In this document: positions 33,932 to 45,478 of the stretch, piece by piece
How positions within the stretch are numbered: the stretch's first letter is position 1
Layout: each line of letters starts with the position of its first letter
Program-made: the position numbers and the translations under genes
Notes under the pieces: generated by a model
Told to the model about the DNA's origin: nothing
Databases searched by the model: none
What the model saw: only the letters and a program-made list of their open reading frames with translations
Source: Alentia gelatinosa
Lineage: Eukaryota > Annelida > Polychaeta > Phyllodocida > Polynoidae
Direction: 5' to 3'
NCBI GenBank assembly: GCA_950022655.1
Contig: OX465583.1
Location: 14,531,298-14,595,297, forward strand
Length of the DNA stretch: 64,000 bases

Positions 33932-36015
33932 GGATGTTGACGTTCATCCATCCCTGCACAAATCAAAATAAGATACGACATCACTATATGACCTTCACGA
34001 GCGCAATGTTATACGTTATACATTTATCATGTTATTTGTAAACCGATGTCGTGGAACTTTATGATCCATAAGAGAAATTTGATTAAAGGCCCCTGAAGTT
34101 TTTTATACAAAATGCGTGCTAATCCGAATTGACCTTCAAAATACTCATAAGAGACTCATACGTCTGGCCGGTGATTATATTTCATAGCAAATGAGACATT
34201 TAAATTGGAAACCTGATAGCTTTTTCGTTAAAGTTGACAATCATCAGCTTCAATAGAATAAGCGAGGAAAGTAAAAAGGCAAAGTTTTAAAAGCCATTTC
34301 TTTGTAGGTCGTATAGAAATACGCATTTCCTGTCATTGTCTGAGCGCCAGGTGTGGTAAATTTTGTCTTTTCAAGAACAGAAATGAATGACATTGTTTTA
34401 ATCAGCCTTTCTAAAATTGGCATAGGAGGCTTATTCATAGTAACTGTCCGGCTTAATGCTATTTCTTATAGTCTGGGTTGGGAGTACATTTGAGGGTTTT
34501 TATCAATAAACATGCTTGTATGGCCTTGGAATGGCTGTCACTTGCTGAAAGCTTTCAATGTTATAGAGGAGATAATGAAATACATGTATTCCGGTTCTGA
34601 TAAATCAGCTCTTACAGTAAGAGGGTTTGCGCTTTAAGCTTCACATTGCGATATTATCAAGCAAGCAGCAGACACTGAGAAACCAGCTGACAGTGAACGG
34701 GTTTCCGACTCCAGGGGCCCGTTTAATAATCTAGGATCGTGCATATAGACCCTTTTACTGTAAACCATAGGTCTCCAGACCCAGGGACGATGTGTGTCAA
34801 CAAATTTAAATATTATTTAACGTGATCCTTTTATGAGGTACAGAAAAGGGGCTTCATGTAAGATCCTAGATTGTTAAACAGGGTGCAGGTATATTGTCGT
34901 TGGATGAACAGTAGATTGCTCAATGTTTTGTCGCCAATTAATGCTCAATATTTTTTGTCATAATATATCGTGTGGACTCCCCTCCATAGTATACATGAGG
35001 AAACTGTGGGCGAGTTGATGTCCGCGTTCGTTGTCTTTTGTCCGGGAAATACGTCCCTCTGCCTGCCGCATCGGACGAACCGAAACAGTAGACCAAAAAT
35101 GAGGGCGAATTTTATCTTGCGAGATGGGTTTCCTCCCTCCAACTTACTTGCTAGTCGCCGAGCAGCCTTGTACACATAACAATAGACCAAGGTTGGCATA
35201 AATTCTAACAGTAAATACGTTTCCTTATTATGTACCTAAATATCATAAAAGAAAACATGCAATTTCAGTTATACGCCAGCGGTCATTCATAACGGCCCTA
35301 CGATAAGATATGCTGTTCCGCTGCGTTATTCAAAAGCTTGTTTAGCGCTCTGAGGAAACCATGCTTTACAGCCAGTAATCAGTCGCCATAGTAGATTATT
35401 CCGTCCAGGCCCACACCCGCCTTCCTCTTGTCACTAAATGTTGCATGCTGCACAGCTTAGAGTCGATTAGATCACTCACATCAAAGTGGATTATCGAGCT
35501 GAAAATATGAGTCTGTTGGCGATTTACCTTTTAACACATGATAAATGCAAGCCCGTCGTTTTCGAATGATTAAAACGATTATCTACCCTAAAATAACGTT
35601 TTCCCCTTGTTTCATATTTCAAAGACAAGGGCACATAGTAGGATACACGTGCACATATATGCAGGGTCCTGAAATAAACAGTCATTGCTGATCGCTTTTC
35701 GAAAATATACAGAGGTTATCTCGCGAAGGTTTTCCACCAATGCTCTCTACTGAAGGAAGTTCACTTTTACAAGCAAGGTGGTTTACCACTGGTAAAATTA
35801 TGAAATACAGAAAAAAGCACAATAATTTAACATAAACAACATCGATGTAGTTCGAAATTTTCCCGCACGAGAGGTGCCTGATGATGCCTTTTCTTCCGTT
35901 TGCCGTTTTCATCGCTGTGCATCAAAATGATTTTGCCTGATAGGATATCTGGTTATATTCACTGAAAAGATTTCACTTCAATTATCTACACTATTACTGG
36001 AGCTGGGGCAGCAAT
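33932..36015. other. No gene recognised
   Basis: No repeat terminus and no domain. The minus frame at 35199-34945 (84 codons) is unassigned. Confidence 0.4.
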
Positions 36016-36829
36016 TGTAGTGTAGGGGACCGTGCAAGTCTACTAAGGCTTGGCACGTCTACTACGCCTTTCTAAGTATAGCCGCGGCTGGGACAGCCGA
36101 GCAAGCTGTGGGACAGGTTGATGAAACTTGTTTTCCCGCAGTTTTGGAGTAGGCCACCCGCCGCTGGCTATTATAGACACCGTGTTGGGACCAGTCCAGA
36201 CTGGTTTCTCAGCTGTCAGGTTGAGAACCAGCAGTGAGGATTGATCCTGAGGAGTTGGACAGGGAACTAGCGGGAACCACTGGTTTGCTGGTGACCAGGC
36301 TGACTAAGAATATCCCTTTGGAGAATCAGCGGGATTCTTGCACATGCTCAGTGAGGACATGGGCTGTATATAAGCAGCCTGCTGTGGCTTACTGAGACAA
36401 ACTGGGGTGTGGAGAGACTATGTGCAGTCTCTCTGCAGAGCTCTGTCTCTGTACTCCACTAAGGGGTGCTAGCTCTCCGGACTAGCTGTTGACCGGTTCT
36501 GGTCCCCTAGATGGTGGAGTCAGAGTATCCCGGTTCTCTAGGAGGAGAGGGTCGGACCCGTGGGTCCCTTCTCCAGATAGAGTTCTGGGATCCTGAGAGA
36601 TGCGATCAGGGTGGTGTCCACCGACCAGAGCGTTTTGTGGTCTTCTCCGCTCTGTGAAGGTGTTTGACCCCCCTGTGATCCTCGAGGGCAGAACCACGGT
36701 GCTGGGTGGTTGTGGTAAAACACAGCTGCGGGTTAGCGGTTGGGACCAGCACCGAGATGGCATCTTGGACCAAAAACTGTAGTGGTGCTCAGGAGGAGCT
36801 TCGGCTCGACCCGACACCCACCCACTACA
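36016..36829. repeat. LTR-like unit, TGTAGTG...CACTACA
   Basis: The 814-bp unit has 7-bp terminal inverted repeats of the LTR type (TG...CA). It contains a TATATAAG element at about 36367 followed by a GC-richer transcribed-looking part. I see no internal retroelement domains beside it, so a solo LTR is the best guess. The five bases on either side (GCAAT and GTAGT) do not match, so a target duplication is not demonstrated. Confidence 0.5.
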
Positions 36830-37248
36830 GTAGTATAACATCTTGATATATTACTTACATAATTCTGTCAATCTATATTCCGAATTTTATATATTTAGTG
36901 CTTCCTGAATCTATTGTCCATTAAAAAAGGCTGCAATGAGGTTACAGATGGAAATTTGCTAAATCGGGAATGTCTTGACACATAGTTTAACTTACGCCTG
37001 ACAATGCTCCCTACACGGATAGGGTATTTTTATATACAATATTAATTGGTCTCAGAGACAAACGGCCATAATCTCCGAGGACCTATACGTGTAGTTACAT
37101 CAGAGCGCACGCGAGGGTGAATTGTGGTGCGAGGAGATTACGACCATTTTTTTAGATAACCAAATAATGTTATGAGTAAAGAGACAACATAATCCAGTTG
37201 CGACATAATCTGGAGCATGTTACCAGTTATAATAAATTAATGCATGTT

Positions 37249-37865
37249 CAGTAGAACCTTGCCACAAGTGTCAGATCCACTAAGGCGATTTTCCATGCGA
37301 ATTTAGATTCGCAGTCATTCGCAGACGTTCGCATGGACATGCAAATGCCTTGCGATAATATTCAATATATTGAATATCATCGCATGGGATTCATACAGTC
37401 GCACGGATCGCAGACACATTTGCTTGGTCGCCTTAGTGGATCTGGCGCTTAAGCGGGTACGCGCCGTTCCGGGTCAAAGTGTGCACTTACGCGGGGTGTC
37501 CGCATTCAGTCTGTCGATGGTTAGACTATAGTGTATGATACTTTTATATAGGTAATACTATGGCATAGATTCATTTATAACCACACTTACTACTTATACT
37601 ACTTATAACCAAGACACCCCACAGACACCTACCTGACGCCTACGGGAGCGAACGCTGGCTGGTTGACTGATGTCTAGACAATCAGACAACAGGCAAAACA
37701 CACCATAAACTAAGAATCAAGATATTCTGGAGTGTTGTCCTTACACCGCCCTGCCATATTTCATTAGGTGGCTCTCTGAAGTGTCCGCCTACACGGGGTT
37801 AAATGGCTTTTCGTACCGAAGCAACTGTCCGTTAACGCGGGGTATCCATTAGGCGTGGTTCTACT
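37249..37865. mobile_element. MITE with AGTAGAACC termini, carrying a second MITE
   Basis: AGTAGAACCTTGCC at 37250 is mirrored by GGCGTGGTTCTACT ending at 37865. Subterminal blocks GCGGGGTGTCCGC and GCGGGGTATCC occur in opposed orientation. The left arm is interrupted by the palindromic unit at 37266-37450. Confidence 0.6.
37266..37450. mobile_element. Palindromic MITE nested in the AGTAGAACC element
   Basis: CAGATCCACTAAGGCGA at 37272 has its exact reverse complement ending at 37444. The interior has opposed CATGCGA/TCGCATG and TCGCAGA blocks and the palindrome ATATTCAATATATTGAATAT near 37359. No coding sequence. Confidence 0.75.
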
Positions 37866-38037
37866 ATATGTAGATATTGATGAAGGGAAGAGGCCCAAAG
37901 GATAATGTCTAAATCCACCCGAAAAGAAGTAAATTCTCAGCAGGGATTTTTTAGTAACTGATTGTCAGATTGTAGATGGTGGAAGGAGAACAAACAGGGA
38001 ATAGAAAGCAGGAAAACTCTGAAAGTCCCAATATGAA

Positions 38038-39300
38038 ATGTTCTTATGGGTGGGGAAATTGGAAGAGATAGACATATTGCTTTACAAACCAACCGAGGCA
38101 GGAGTGGGAACGAAACCTTTTAAATGGTTGACTTGTTACCTTGGAGAGAGAGAATGCTACACTCAATACGGTGGCAATGATTCCCAAAAGCAAAAGGTGT
38201 CATATGGTGTACCACAGGGCTCCATTCTGGGCCCTCTGCTTTTCCTAATTTACATTAATGATTTACCGGAAGCTGTCAAAAACTGTGACTTTATAATGTA
38301 CGCCGACGATCTCGTTGTTGTTACCGGTGAAAAGACCATCGAAGAGACTGAAATGAATACCCAATGTATGTGTGCCAAATTAGAAAACTGGTATACATCA
38401 AACAGGTTAACCATTAATGTACAGAAGATAGGATTGTTTACCATGGTCATCGGACGAAGACAGTGGTCGGGAAACGGGGAAAATCTTATTACTTGGACTA
38501 GAGGTAAATGCGGTAGACGATATGAATTATCTTGGAGCAGTGATAGATAGAGACTTAACCTTCGAAAAGCATAGTAATAAGCTTGCAAAATCCTTATATG
38601 AGAAATGGCTAAAAAGGCTAGAAAATATGTTGGAAGGGGAACGGCAATACAAATGCAAGTCTTGCATGCTCCCAGTCACCGACCACTGTTCGTTCCTACT
38701 AGACGGGGTCTCGCAAAAGATACGAGATTGAGATTCCAAAATGCGTAGAAGAACGTAGACGTGCGAACACGGAAAAACACCGTTTTTTACGCCAGTGTGA
38801 CTGGGGCATAAAGCAAACCAAACAGATACGTTCCAAATCCGTAGCTAATACGTACTCCCCACCAATTTAAATACGTAGAAGAAACGCCGAAATTTACGCC
38901 AGTGTGACTGGGGCATTAAGAACTATAATAGGGAAAGAAGCATTCAACAATGGCATACCAATCAGTAGCGAGGCTTTATTCAAACAATGCCAGGTAAATA
39001 ACCCAAACGTGAGAAGAAAGATCCTCTTAATGGGAATAATAAGAAGCCTGAAAAGGATTGATGCACTAAAAAAGATGACGGATGATCAACAACGTTTAAG
39101 AACTACAAGATCAGCCATGAAGGACAATCTACATCTAGTCTTCCCTAGAAAATATAAATACCGGAAGTCAGCATATCATAAGAGGATATCGCTCTGAAAC
39201 TCACTACCTGTGGAAGCTCAGAGAACAGAGTAAAATAAAACTGTTCAACAAAGGTGTTTTGAAAACGATACGGGAAAATGAAAATACATAGCACCTATTA
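38038..39300 (+). mobile_element. LINE reverse transcriptase fragment and ORF2 C-terminus
   Basis: The frame at 38038-38550 has WLTCYLGERECYTQYGG, the block VSYGVPQGSILGPLLFLIY, INDLP, and the catalytic FIMYADDLVVVTG (YADD). ENWYTSNRLTINVQK follows. A frameshift near 38510 leads to MNYLGAVIDRDLTFEKHSNK. After a 38.7-38.9 kb disruption the C-terminal part ALRTIIGKEAFNNGIPISSE ... KILLMGIIRSLKRIDAL is open to 39197. The palm is nearly intact, but there is no 5' half and several frame breaks. Confidence 0.85.
38785..38920 (+). repeat. ~28-bp direct repeats flanking an interruption in the LINE
   Basis: TTTACGCCAGTGTGACTGGG followed by GCATAAAG at 38786-38813 recurs as the same 20 bp followed by GCATTAAG at 38893-38920. 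They enclose about 80 bp that break the LINE frame. Either a local duplication or an insertion with a long target duplication would give this. Confidence 0.75.
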
Positions 39301-39327
39301 TATAGTGCCAAAGGGCAGATATACCAA

Positions 39328-39745
39328 TGTAGTGGGGCGGGAATCCAGCAGTGTTTGTTTGTTCTACGGAAGGGGGCGCAATGTGCCGATCCTTACTGTG
39401 TAGTGATTCCGGGCAACGCCGCACACGAGAGTGGCGCGGCTGAGACCGGGATTACGTAACACTGGGTATATATACTCAGCGTTCACAGTAGGTCGACAGG
39501 CTGTCCTCGCGCGTCTCTTCTACGGAACAGACCCTTGGGCCCTCACTTTGCAGGCGGGTTCTCATAACCTTCCTGGTGGTTAGGCGAGTCTTTTAGATTA
39601 GCCTCTCCAGCATTACCTGGCACATTGTGCTGGGGTACTGTACTTGTGGGAAAGATCTACCAGATCTTTCCGGGAAGTAACTTTGTTAATAAACATTCCT
39701 GTTTATTAAACGCGTGCGTTGAGTTATGTGTGACTAGGTCTGTGT
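39328..39745 (+). repeat. Possible second LTR-like unit
   Basis: It starts TGTAGTGGGG, like the unit at 36016. It has a GGGTATATATACTC TATA element near 39469 and an AATAAACATTCC polyadenylation signal at about 39690, in the order expected of an LTR (promoter, then R/U5). The 3' end is not certain and no matching inverted terminus was found. Confidence 0.35.
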
Positions 39746-39945
39746 AAACTCACCGAAAGCTGAACCAACCTATGTAGAGTGCGTAGGGTGGGATCCTGCC
39801 TGGAACTAGCGTTCCGGATTGGGATCATCCAACCTGCTAGACAGGCGGCGACCACCACACCTCCAATTATGTTAAATATTGCCAAAATGGTCCACAGAAC
39901 TCTGTAACTCAAACCTGCAGTATTTTTCATAATTTGTTTGTACAT
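39724..39945 (-). CDS. Small ORF with one predicted membrane segment (uncertain)
   Basis: 73 codons on the minus strand. After a short polar start it has YRVLWTILAIFNIIGG and VVVAACLAGWMI, a strongly hydrophobic run of about 27 residues that would span a membrane, then a basic Arg-rich tail. The first half faintly resembles the first membrane segment of LHFPL/claudin-like tetraspan proteins. It could be a first exon or chance. I found no flanking exon. Confidence 0.22.
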   Translation of the reverse strand: MYKQIMKNTAGLSYRVLWTILAIFNIIGGVVVAACLAGWMIPIRNASSRQDPTLRTLHRLVQLSVSLHRPSHT

Positions 39946-41985
39946 TATCTATGATATGAGAATGCGAGAAGGCAATGACTCTACTAAGATGCTAATCGGT
40001 AATCAATACTGCTAGTAACAAAGGTTATTGATCAGCGAGCAAAATCTCATATCCGTCGCACTAATCGTACATAAAGGTTGTATTATTGAAGTTACTGTTG
40101 TAAACAAATTCCCGCTTGGAAGAACAAAATGTTATTTTGAATGCGAGAAATAAAAACCTTTAAAAAACAAAAACAATTTGAACAATAAAATCACTTGAAG
40201 TATATAGGAATGCGGGTAAGAAAGTGCATTCCCTTAGTGTATTTTTCCATGGAAAAGGAAGTTTAAAGATTGATACCAAGAGCCGCTTTATACTAGTTCT
40301 TTCTATAAATGGGGAAAGGGTTAAGGTTCTTATCGTAGGAAAATAGGCCCCGCTGTCGGAGAAATGCCCCCTGCTGGGCGAGACCCATGTGTGACCAAAT
40401 CTCCCCTGTGGTGTATATCCAACAATATATGTATTCGAGATCCCTTCGTGGGGGACCATGAGGGAAGGGGTAGGTGTGAGTTCTGGGTACTCACCACCAC
40501 ACCCATATACGTGCATTTTAAGCCAGTGGCTCCAATTAAGAACAACTTATTTAGAACAACTAATTTAACGAGACCATCGTTGAGTTAAGTAATTATTTTA
40601 GATCCTTACCGAGTAATTTTGATATTAGTTTTCTCTGTTACTGAATTCCTTATATTGATAAAAATATCAATTTGTTGACCCCCAGCCGGTGGAATAGTCA
40701 CGTCCAGCCTTATGAAGTTGCCTTAACTAGTATATCTTCTTCATAGCCCAAGCTTCGATATGTTAACTCTAGATGATGTAACATGGTCAACCTTAGTATG
40801 AAAACGTCGGCCTAGACCCTGTATGAAAACGTCAGTCTTGGCATGAAAACTGTAGCTACCACATCCCCAGCAGAGCTAACTAACTATAAAGTGTTCATCT
40901 ATAGATCGGGATATAGTAATAGGATTTATATAAATTATATTCACTGAAAACTTTCTTGTCAGAATTCCTGAGGTGGAGGGAGAAATAAAGAGATAATAAT
41001 GAGAGTTGGCACTCTGGAAGATGTTTATTCAGAATCTAAACCTTGACTGTAGTACCGTAAACATATGCATATTATTATTGGCCGAAAGAAATAAGGTATA
41101 AGGGATAAGGTAGATAAACAAGTTGATACTTTAGTAATAGCTGTATCTCTCGGGATGCCTTTGTGAGCTGAATCTGTACGCAGGGTATGAAAAAGATGTT
41201 TCCTAATAAATTGTTTGACGTCGATAAATTACGCTAAACCAAACAAATGCCCATTTCTTGTTCCTCATTTGGCAAGAGATTAGTTTTTCTCAAATATTAG
41301 AATTAAAATCAAACTTAGATTACAACACGTTTCATATTGACATTCTCAAACATTCTCAATTAGCCATCGTCAGTTCTGGTTGTCCCAGGGATTCCGACCA
41401 TGTAAAGCAGTATTATTACATTTCTGATAAATCAACGGCAATATTGACATTGAAAATAATCAACCTTTCCTTGGCTAGAGGCTAGAATTAGACGCAATAT
41501 AGAAAGATAAGGGGATTGTGCATTGGCATTTACTATGAAAAACGATGTCCTTCCAGAGTGATTGACTAATGACTCATTCCCATGGGATGTGATTGTGTAC
41601 ATCAGTCCTAATAGGAAAATGTTTTGACATTCCCTTTGAGTGCAAAAAATATTTGATTTACAAATTTATGAATTCCATATGAGTAGACATCTCTGTAGAT
41701 GTATCTTTCAAGTACCATTACATGATACTGAGTAGTTGGTATTTCCACCGGAATACTAGGAATCTGGCAATGACTGTAGTCTGCAGACATTCCTAGGTTA
41801 GCATCAAGGAAATAAAATCTTAATCAAGCGAACAGGCATAATTTTCCTTTGAAAAGCAAATATTGCCACAGTAGGATCTTCCTCACTCTCTGATATTTAT
41901 ATTCTCATCTAGAACAGTCTAGTTTAAATCAGCCTGCAGCAATCTATCTGCTCCTAATAAAATTTGAAAAAAGAAGATCGCGGTC
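39946..41985. other. No gene recognised
   Basis: Non-coding, AT-rich in the second half. Frames at 40160-40588 on both strands are unassigned. Confidence 0.4.
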
Positions 41986-41999
41986 TACTATGGGTAACA

Positions 42000-42880
42000 A
42001 GGCAACTCACCTTGACAGACTTCTGAGCTCATGCCTACAAAATAGCACCCGCTCTCCCACCCTCCTTGGCCCACTTGTCCCTTGCCTACCCCCTGGTGGG
42101 GTCTACCACACACAGACGTTACCCGCGGGCTATCCCCGGTACACAGACCTGACCCCTGCACTACTGATCTCCGTGTGCCCGCAGACAGGCTCACTGAGCC
42201 GCCTCACGGCCGTCGTCTACCGCATCGCCGGGCAGCCGCTCGGAGCCGCTCAGAGCTGCTCGGAGCTGCTCAGAGCTGCTCACCACACCGGCGCGCCACC
42301 TGGGTGGGGTAGGAGGAGTGAGCGCCGTGCCGGCTGGTTTTAAAGTGACTGGAGGCAGGCGTTGAATCGTCAGTTGGCGCTCCCACGCCACACTAACTCA
42401 CCGGTACTTACAGCTGCTCACTACATAGCTCGGCCGACTCAGAGGGCATTTAAAAGTCGGACGTAACATTTCTCAGGAGGTTGCGAAGGATTGATTTACC
42501 ATACATCATACCTTCACGAACATCAACGTCTGAGGTTTGGAGTATTTGCTGCAACTTGTTGGTACAACGTCCCACCTCCTCTAATCAGTCACCGGTTGGT
42601 CGCTGTTCTCAGGCAATTGCTCTCCAGTTGCTGGCCGCTGCATGCTGCCAACTGCCAACTGCCAATTGCTTACTGATAACTGTAAGCTGCCACACATTCT
42701 CCTATCACCCTACCCAAAGTTGTGATTTCAGAGGAGTTTGCCGGACAAGGCCACCCACTTCCCGCACTACACAGCATCTTTGGAAGAGGATTGATTTGCC
42801 CACAACAGGATATTAATATATATGTATATATACCTGGCTATTGACTGGACAAACGTATTAGACGTGGATGAAATCTGCAC
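42000..42880. other. GC-rich 5' flank of the GPCR gene
   Basis: 42040-42350 is clearly GC-richer than most of the window, with CpG-containing CGGCCGTCGTC, GCCGGGCAGCCGCTCGGAGC and a small CGGAGC/CAGAGC tandem. Open frames here are composition effects. It may act as a promoter-proximal region. Confidence 0.4.
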
Positions 42881-42910
42881 TATATATAGGATCGCGAGGA
42901 CGTTGCAGTG
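42881..42910 (+). promoter_or_regulatory. Candidate TATA and start region of the GPCR gene
   Basis: TATATATAG at 42881 is followed 26 bp later by TTGCAGTG, an initiator-like sequence with A at about 42907. This would give a 5' UTR of about 230 nt before the ATG at 43138, with a short uORF beginning at about 42966. Confidence 0.35.
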
Positions 42911-43137
42911 CCGTTACACTACGGATCCTTACACAGGTTTAACACACCGACTTCAACTAGGCCAATGTACCATCTAGTTAGCCAATGACTAGGCCCCAAA
43001 ACTATCGGCGCACAATCTGCCAAAGTCTTACTCTGCCAACCGGTGAGCCATTCAATAAAGCTCTTGAAAGTCACCCAACCAGCTGCCAGTCACCAAGTTA
43101 GACACCCATACTAGGCATGAGTTACGGAGTGCTCACC

Positions 43138-43622
43138 ATGGAAAACTTCAGTGCCACGCCCATCTCTCTCCTACTCGCTGACATCCAGTCAAACACAGCC
43201 ATGTCGAGCGACGTCAACGTCAGTACAAATGCCTCGTCGGCGGCGATCTGGACTACGGCCTCGTCGGTGACCCCCTCGCCGTCCTCCCCGCCGGGAGCGC
43301 CGGGCGCCGCGCGGCCCGAGTCCGTCATCGGGCTCTCCCTGCTCTTTTGCGCCATTGGCTTCGTGGGCATCGTGGGCAACCTGCTCGTTATCTGGGTCAT
43401 CATGTCAGACCGCAAGATGAGGAGCTCAGTGACGAACCTGTTCATTCTCAACCTGGCGGCCGCCGATCTGCTCATCATGCTCTTCGGCGTGCCGGAGATT
43501 GCGCAGTTTATGATCAACCAGGGCTGGCTGCTTGGTTCGGCTACCTGCCGCGTGGAGCGCTACGTCCTCGTGGTCAGCTTGTACGCGTCCATCATGTCCT
43601 TGGTGTCCGTCTGCGTTGAGCG
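43138..43622 (+). CDS. Rhodopsin-class neuropeptide GPCR, exon 1 (galanin/allatostatin-A receptor-like)
   Basis: I prefer the ATG at 43138 (CACCATGG, an ideal Kozak context) over the in-frame one at 43117. The N-terminal ~60 residues are Ser/Thr-rich with three N-glycosylation sequons (N3, N27, N31), as expected outside the cell. TM1 is ~64-89 with GNLLVIWVI (N1.50 at 81). TM2 is ~100-120 with SVTNLFILNLAAADLLIM (D2.50 at 110). The conserved disulfide Cys is C137. TM3 (~139-160) ends SLVSVCVER, an E/DRY motif with Glu instead of Asp. The exon ends CG|GTGAGT (phase 2), so the Arg codon is split and Tyr would start exon 2. An intron right after this motif is known in galanin-receptor genes. The SxTNLFILNL stretch also fits galanin/allatostatin-A receptors, which couple to G proteins at the plasma membrane. 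TM4-TM7 are not found in the window. Confidence 0.82.
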
Positions 43623-43631
43623 GTGAGTACC

Positions 43632-43745
43632 TTCAATTATCCTACCCCTAATAAAAAATCCCATAGGCTTAACATTGAGATTCCGTATGCCACGCTGACT
43701 GGCATACGGAGTTTTATATGCCACTAGTGGCATACAGAATTGTCA
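43632..43745. repeat. CCTACCCCTAATAAAAA repeat with small GCATACGG hairpins
   Basis: TTATCCTACCCCTAATAAAAAA also starts 19949, and CCTACCCCTAATAAAA occurs at 63537. CCCATAGGCTTAACATTG recurs at 45196 and 52747 (and as CATAAGCTTAACATGGG at 19975). Within it CCGTATGCC/GGCATACGG and TATGCCACTAGTGGCATA are short perfect stems. Confidence 0.7.
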
Positions 43746-43940
43746 TCACATTATATTCCAAAATCGAAGAGACGGTGAAGGATAAAATCAAAACCTGATT
43801 TGTTTTAATCTTGGCCACCGCATGCCACTCTTGGAGTTTTGGCTCCGGACTTCACTCGGCTTTGCCTCATGAAGTCACTATACCAAACTCCAGTCGTGGC
43901 ATACGGTGGCCAAGATTAAAACTCATTCAGTTTTACGATA
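43746..43940. repeat. Snap-back hairpin, centre CTCGGCTTTGCCTCA
   Basis: TTTTAATCTTGGCCACCG pairs with CGGTGGCCAAGATTAAAA. ATGCCAC/GTGGCAT and TTGGAGTTTTGG/CCAAACTCCAG form the inner stem. The centre at 43855-43868 sits between ACTTCA and TGAAGT. Confidence 0.85.
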
Positions 43941-43971
43941 TAACTCCTCTCAAAGTCACACAATGTGTTTA

Positions 43972-44338
43972 TTAACCCTTTAAGGACGCATGATGCTTGG
44001 AGGCATCACCCCACTAAAGACGCATGATGCCTGGAGGCATCACCACACTAAAGATGCATGATGCCTTGAGGCATCATTGTCCCAATATTAACAAAAATGT
44101 TTTAACAAAGAAATAATAGAGCAATATTCATGAAATTTTCAGAATATGTAGATACAACATCATATTTAGTATTTCTATTAAAAAGAATATATTTATGATT
44201 ATGTATCATACTGCATGATTAGAAACTTGGATATCAGTTTTAACTATTATGTGGCCGTCCTCTTGCCAGACTAACTGCCACAAGCACTCGTCCTTATGGG
44301 AGTAGCTAGGCCCCGGGCAGCCGTCCTTAAAGGGTTAA
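43972..44338. mobile_element. piggyBac-type MITE, copy 2 (TTAA target, opposite orientation)
   Basis: TTAA-CCCTTTAAGGACGC at left and CGTCCTTAAAGGG-TTAA at right. The ATGCCTNNAGGCAT palindromes lie on the left here, so the copy is inverted relative to 29175-29545. Confidence 0.85.
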
Positions 44339-44509
44339 CTCGATTTGTGGCCACGCATATTGTAATAGTGGCGCCACCTATAATGTTAGCGTAACCGTGA
44401 ACGAGTATTTAATTGTTGATGATACTTTTTATAAACATATGTTTATAAGGCTATCGGATTTCCATTGACCTTGGTTACGCTCTATAGAGCATTAAAGGCG
44501 TAACTGATT

Positions 44510-45030
44510 AATTCAGACTTCAGTTGAACAAACCAATATAAGGAATCTAAGATCTGATCACCAAAAGCTATTTAAAAAGCGGAAACCGCAGAGCGAATTT
44601 TATAAGCGTGCCCCTATATACCGTGGTCAAACACTATGGAATCAGCTTCCGTTGGAAATCAAATCTGCCGACAGCAAGCATGCCTTTAAAAAGGCAACCC
44701 GTATTCACTTGCAACAATGACATGCAACATATATAACATTGACATTGGGGGCCTTGATATGCCTCGTCCCCCTGTCCACTTCCGCTTGAATTTAAAATTG
44801 TTCTCATACTTGTTTGGGAGGAGTCTACAACAACCCTACATTTTCAATCTTATTTGAGACTTCAAATCATTCATTATCATCCATTTGTTGTTCCCTGTAT
44901 TATACTATGTGTGGAAATCAGTGTGTACACAAATAGTGACTAGCTTCACTATCTGACCAAGGCTTCAATGTAAAACCGCCCAGCAGGGTGAATTGAGTGC
45001 AAAATTTAAAAAAAAACAACTAAAAAAAAC
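44510..45030 (+). mobile_element. LINE 3' end in the presumed GPCR intron
   Basis: The frame ending at 44720 reads EFYKRAPIYRGQTLWNQLPL, EIKSADSKHAFKKATR and stops, the usual ORF2 end. The 3' UTR reaches an A-rich tail at about 45006-45030. It is 5'-truncated, sense to the GPCR. Confidence 0.75.
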
Positions 45031-45184
45031 CAAAAGAACCAACCTCTTGATGCTACATAGGTCACATAGGTTATATGCACTCTGATATAATGAACGTCTT
45101 CCCCTACAATGAAATTCCAATTGACTTCCCCTTTGAAGATAATTATAGACACACACGTATAATTCATATGTATCTCACCCCAGA

Positions 45185-45265
45185 TATTTTTTCCCCATAG
45201 ACTTAACATTGGGAACTTGTATCTAACGCCCATTAGATATATAGGAAAAATATCCAATGGGGGAT
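45185..45265. repeat. CCCATAGACTTAACATTGGG repeat copy
   Basis: It shares CCCATAGACTTAACATTGGG and AACT with 52742-52770 and partly with 43665. It is followed by the stem ATATCTAATGGGCG/CGCCCATTAGATAT-type pairing (CGCCCATTAGATAT near 45226). Confidence 0.55.
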
Positions 45266-45304
45266 GTCAATGTCACAAATGTTAGCCCATTAGTCAATAT
45301 TAAG

Positions 45305-45478
45305 GGTGAGATAAATTCAGAAACCCATTCAAGTGTAGGGTCAAAGCTCGATCCCATCTCATTTGAATCACACAGTAATTCACGCGGCTTCGCCTTGTGA
45401 ATTACTATGGGATTCAAACTCGATGGGATACAAGCTCAGACCCTAAACTTTCATGGGTTTCCTCTATAGTATCTCGCC
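45305..45478. repeat. Snap-back hairpin, centre CGCGGCTTCGCCTTG
   Basis: GGTGAGATA...TATCTCGCC bound it. Inner stems are AACCCAT/ATGGGTT, TAGGGTC/GACCCTA, TCCCATC/GATGGGA, TTGAATC/GATTCAA and AGTAATTCAC/GTGAATTACT. The centre lies at about 45383-45397. Confidence 0.85.

Noticed and set aside
36482..36841. 119-codon minus-strand ORF
   Set aside because: Lies wholly within the LTR-like unit and has no retroelement or host domain.
43117..43137. Earlier in-frame ATG of the GPCR
   Set aside because: Possible, but CACCATGG at 43138 is a far better start context and the extra seven residues have no feature.
43122..43619. Antisense and +1 frame ORFs over the GPCR exon
   Set aside because: High GC composition keeps other frames open; only the main frame has TM segments and GPCR signatures.
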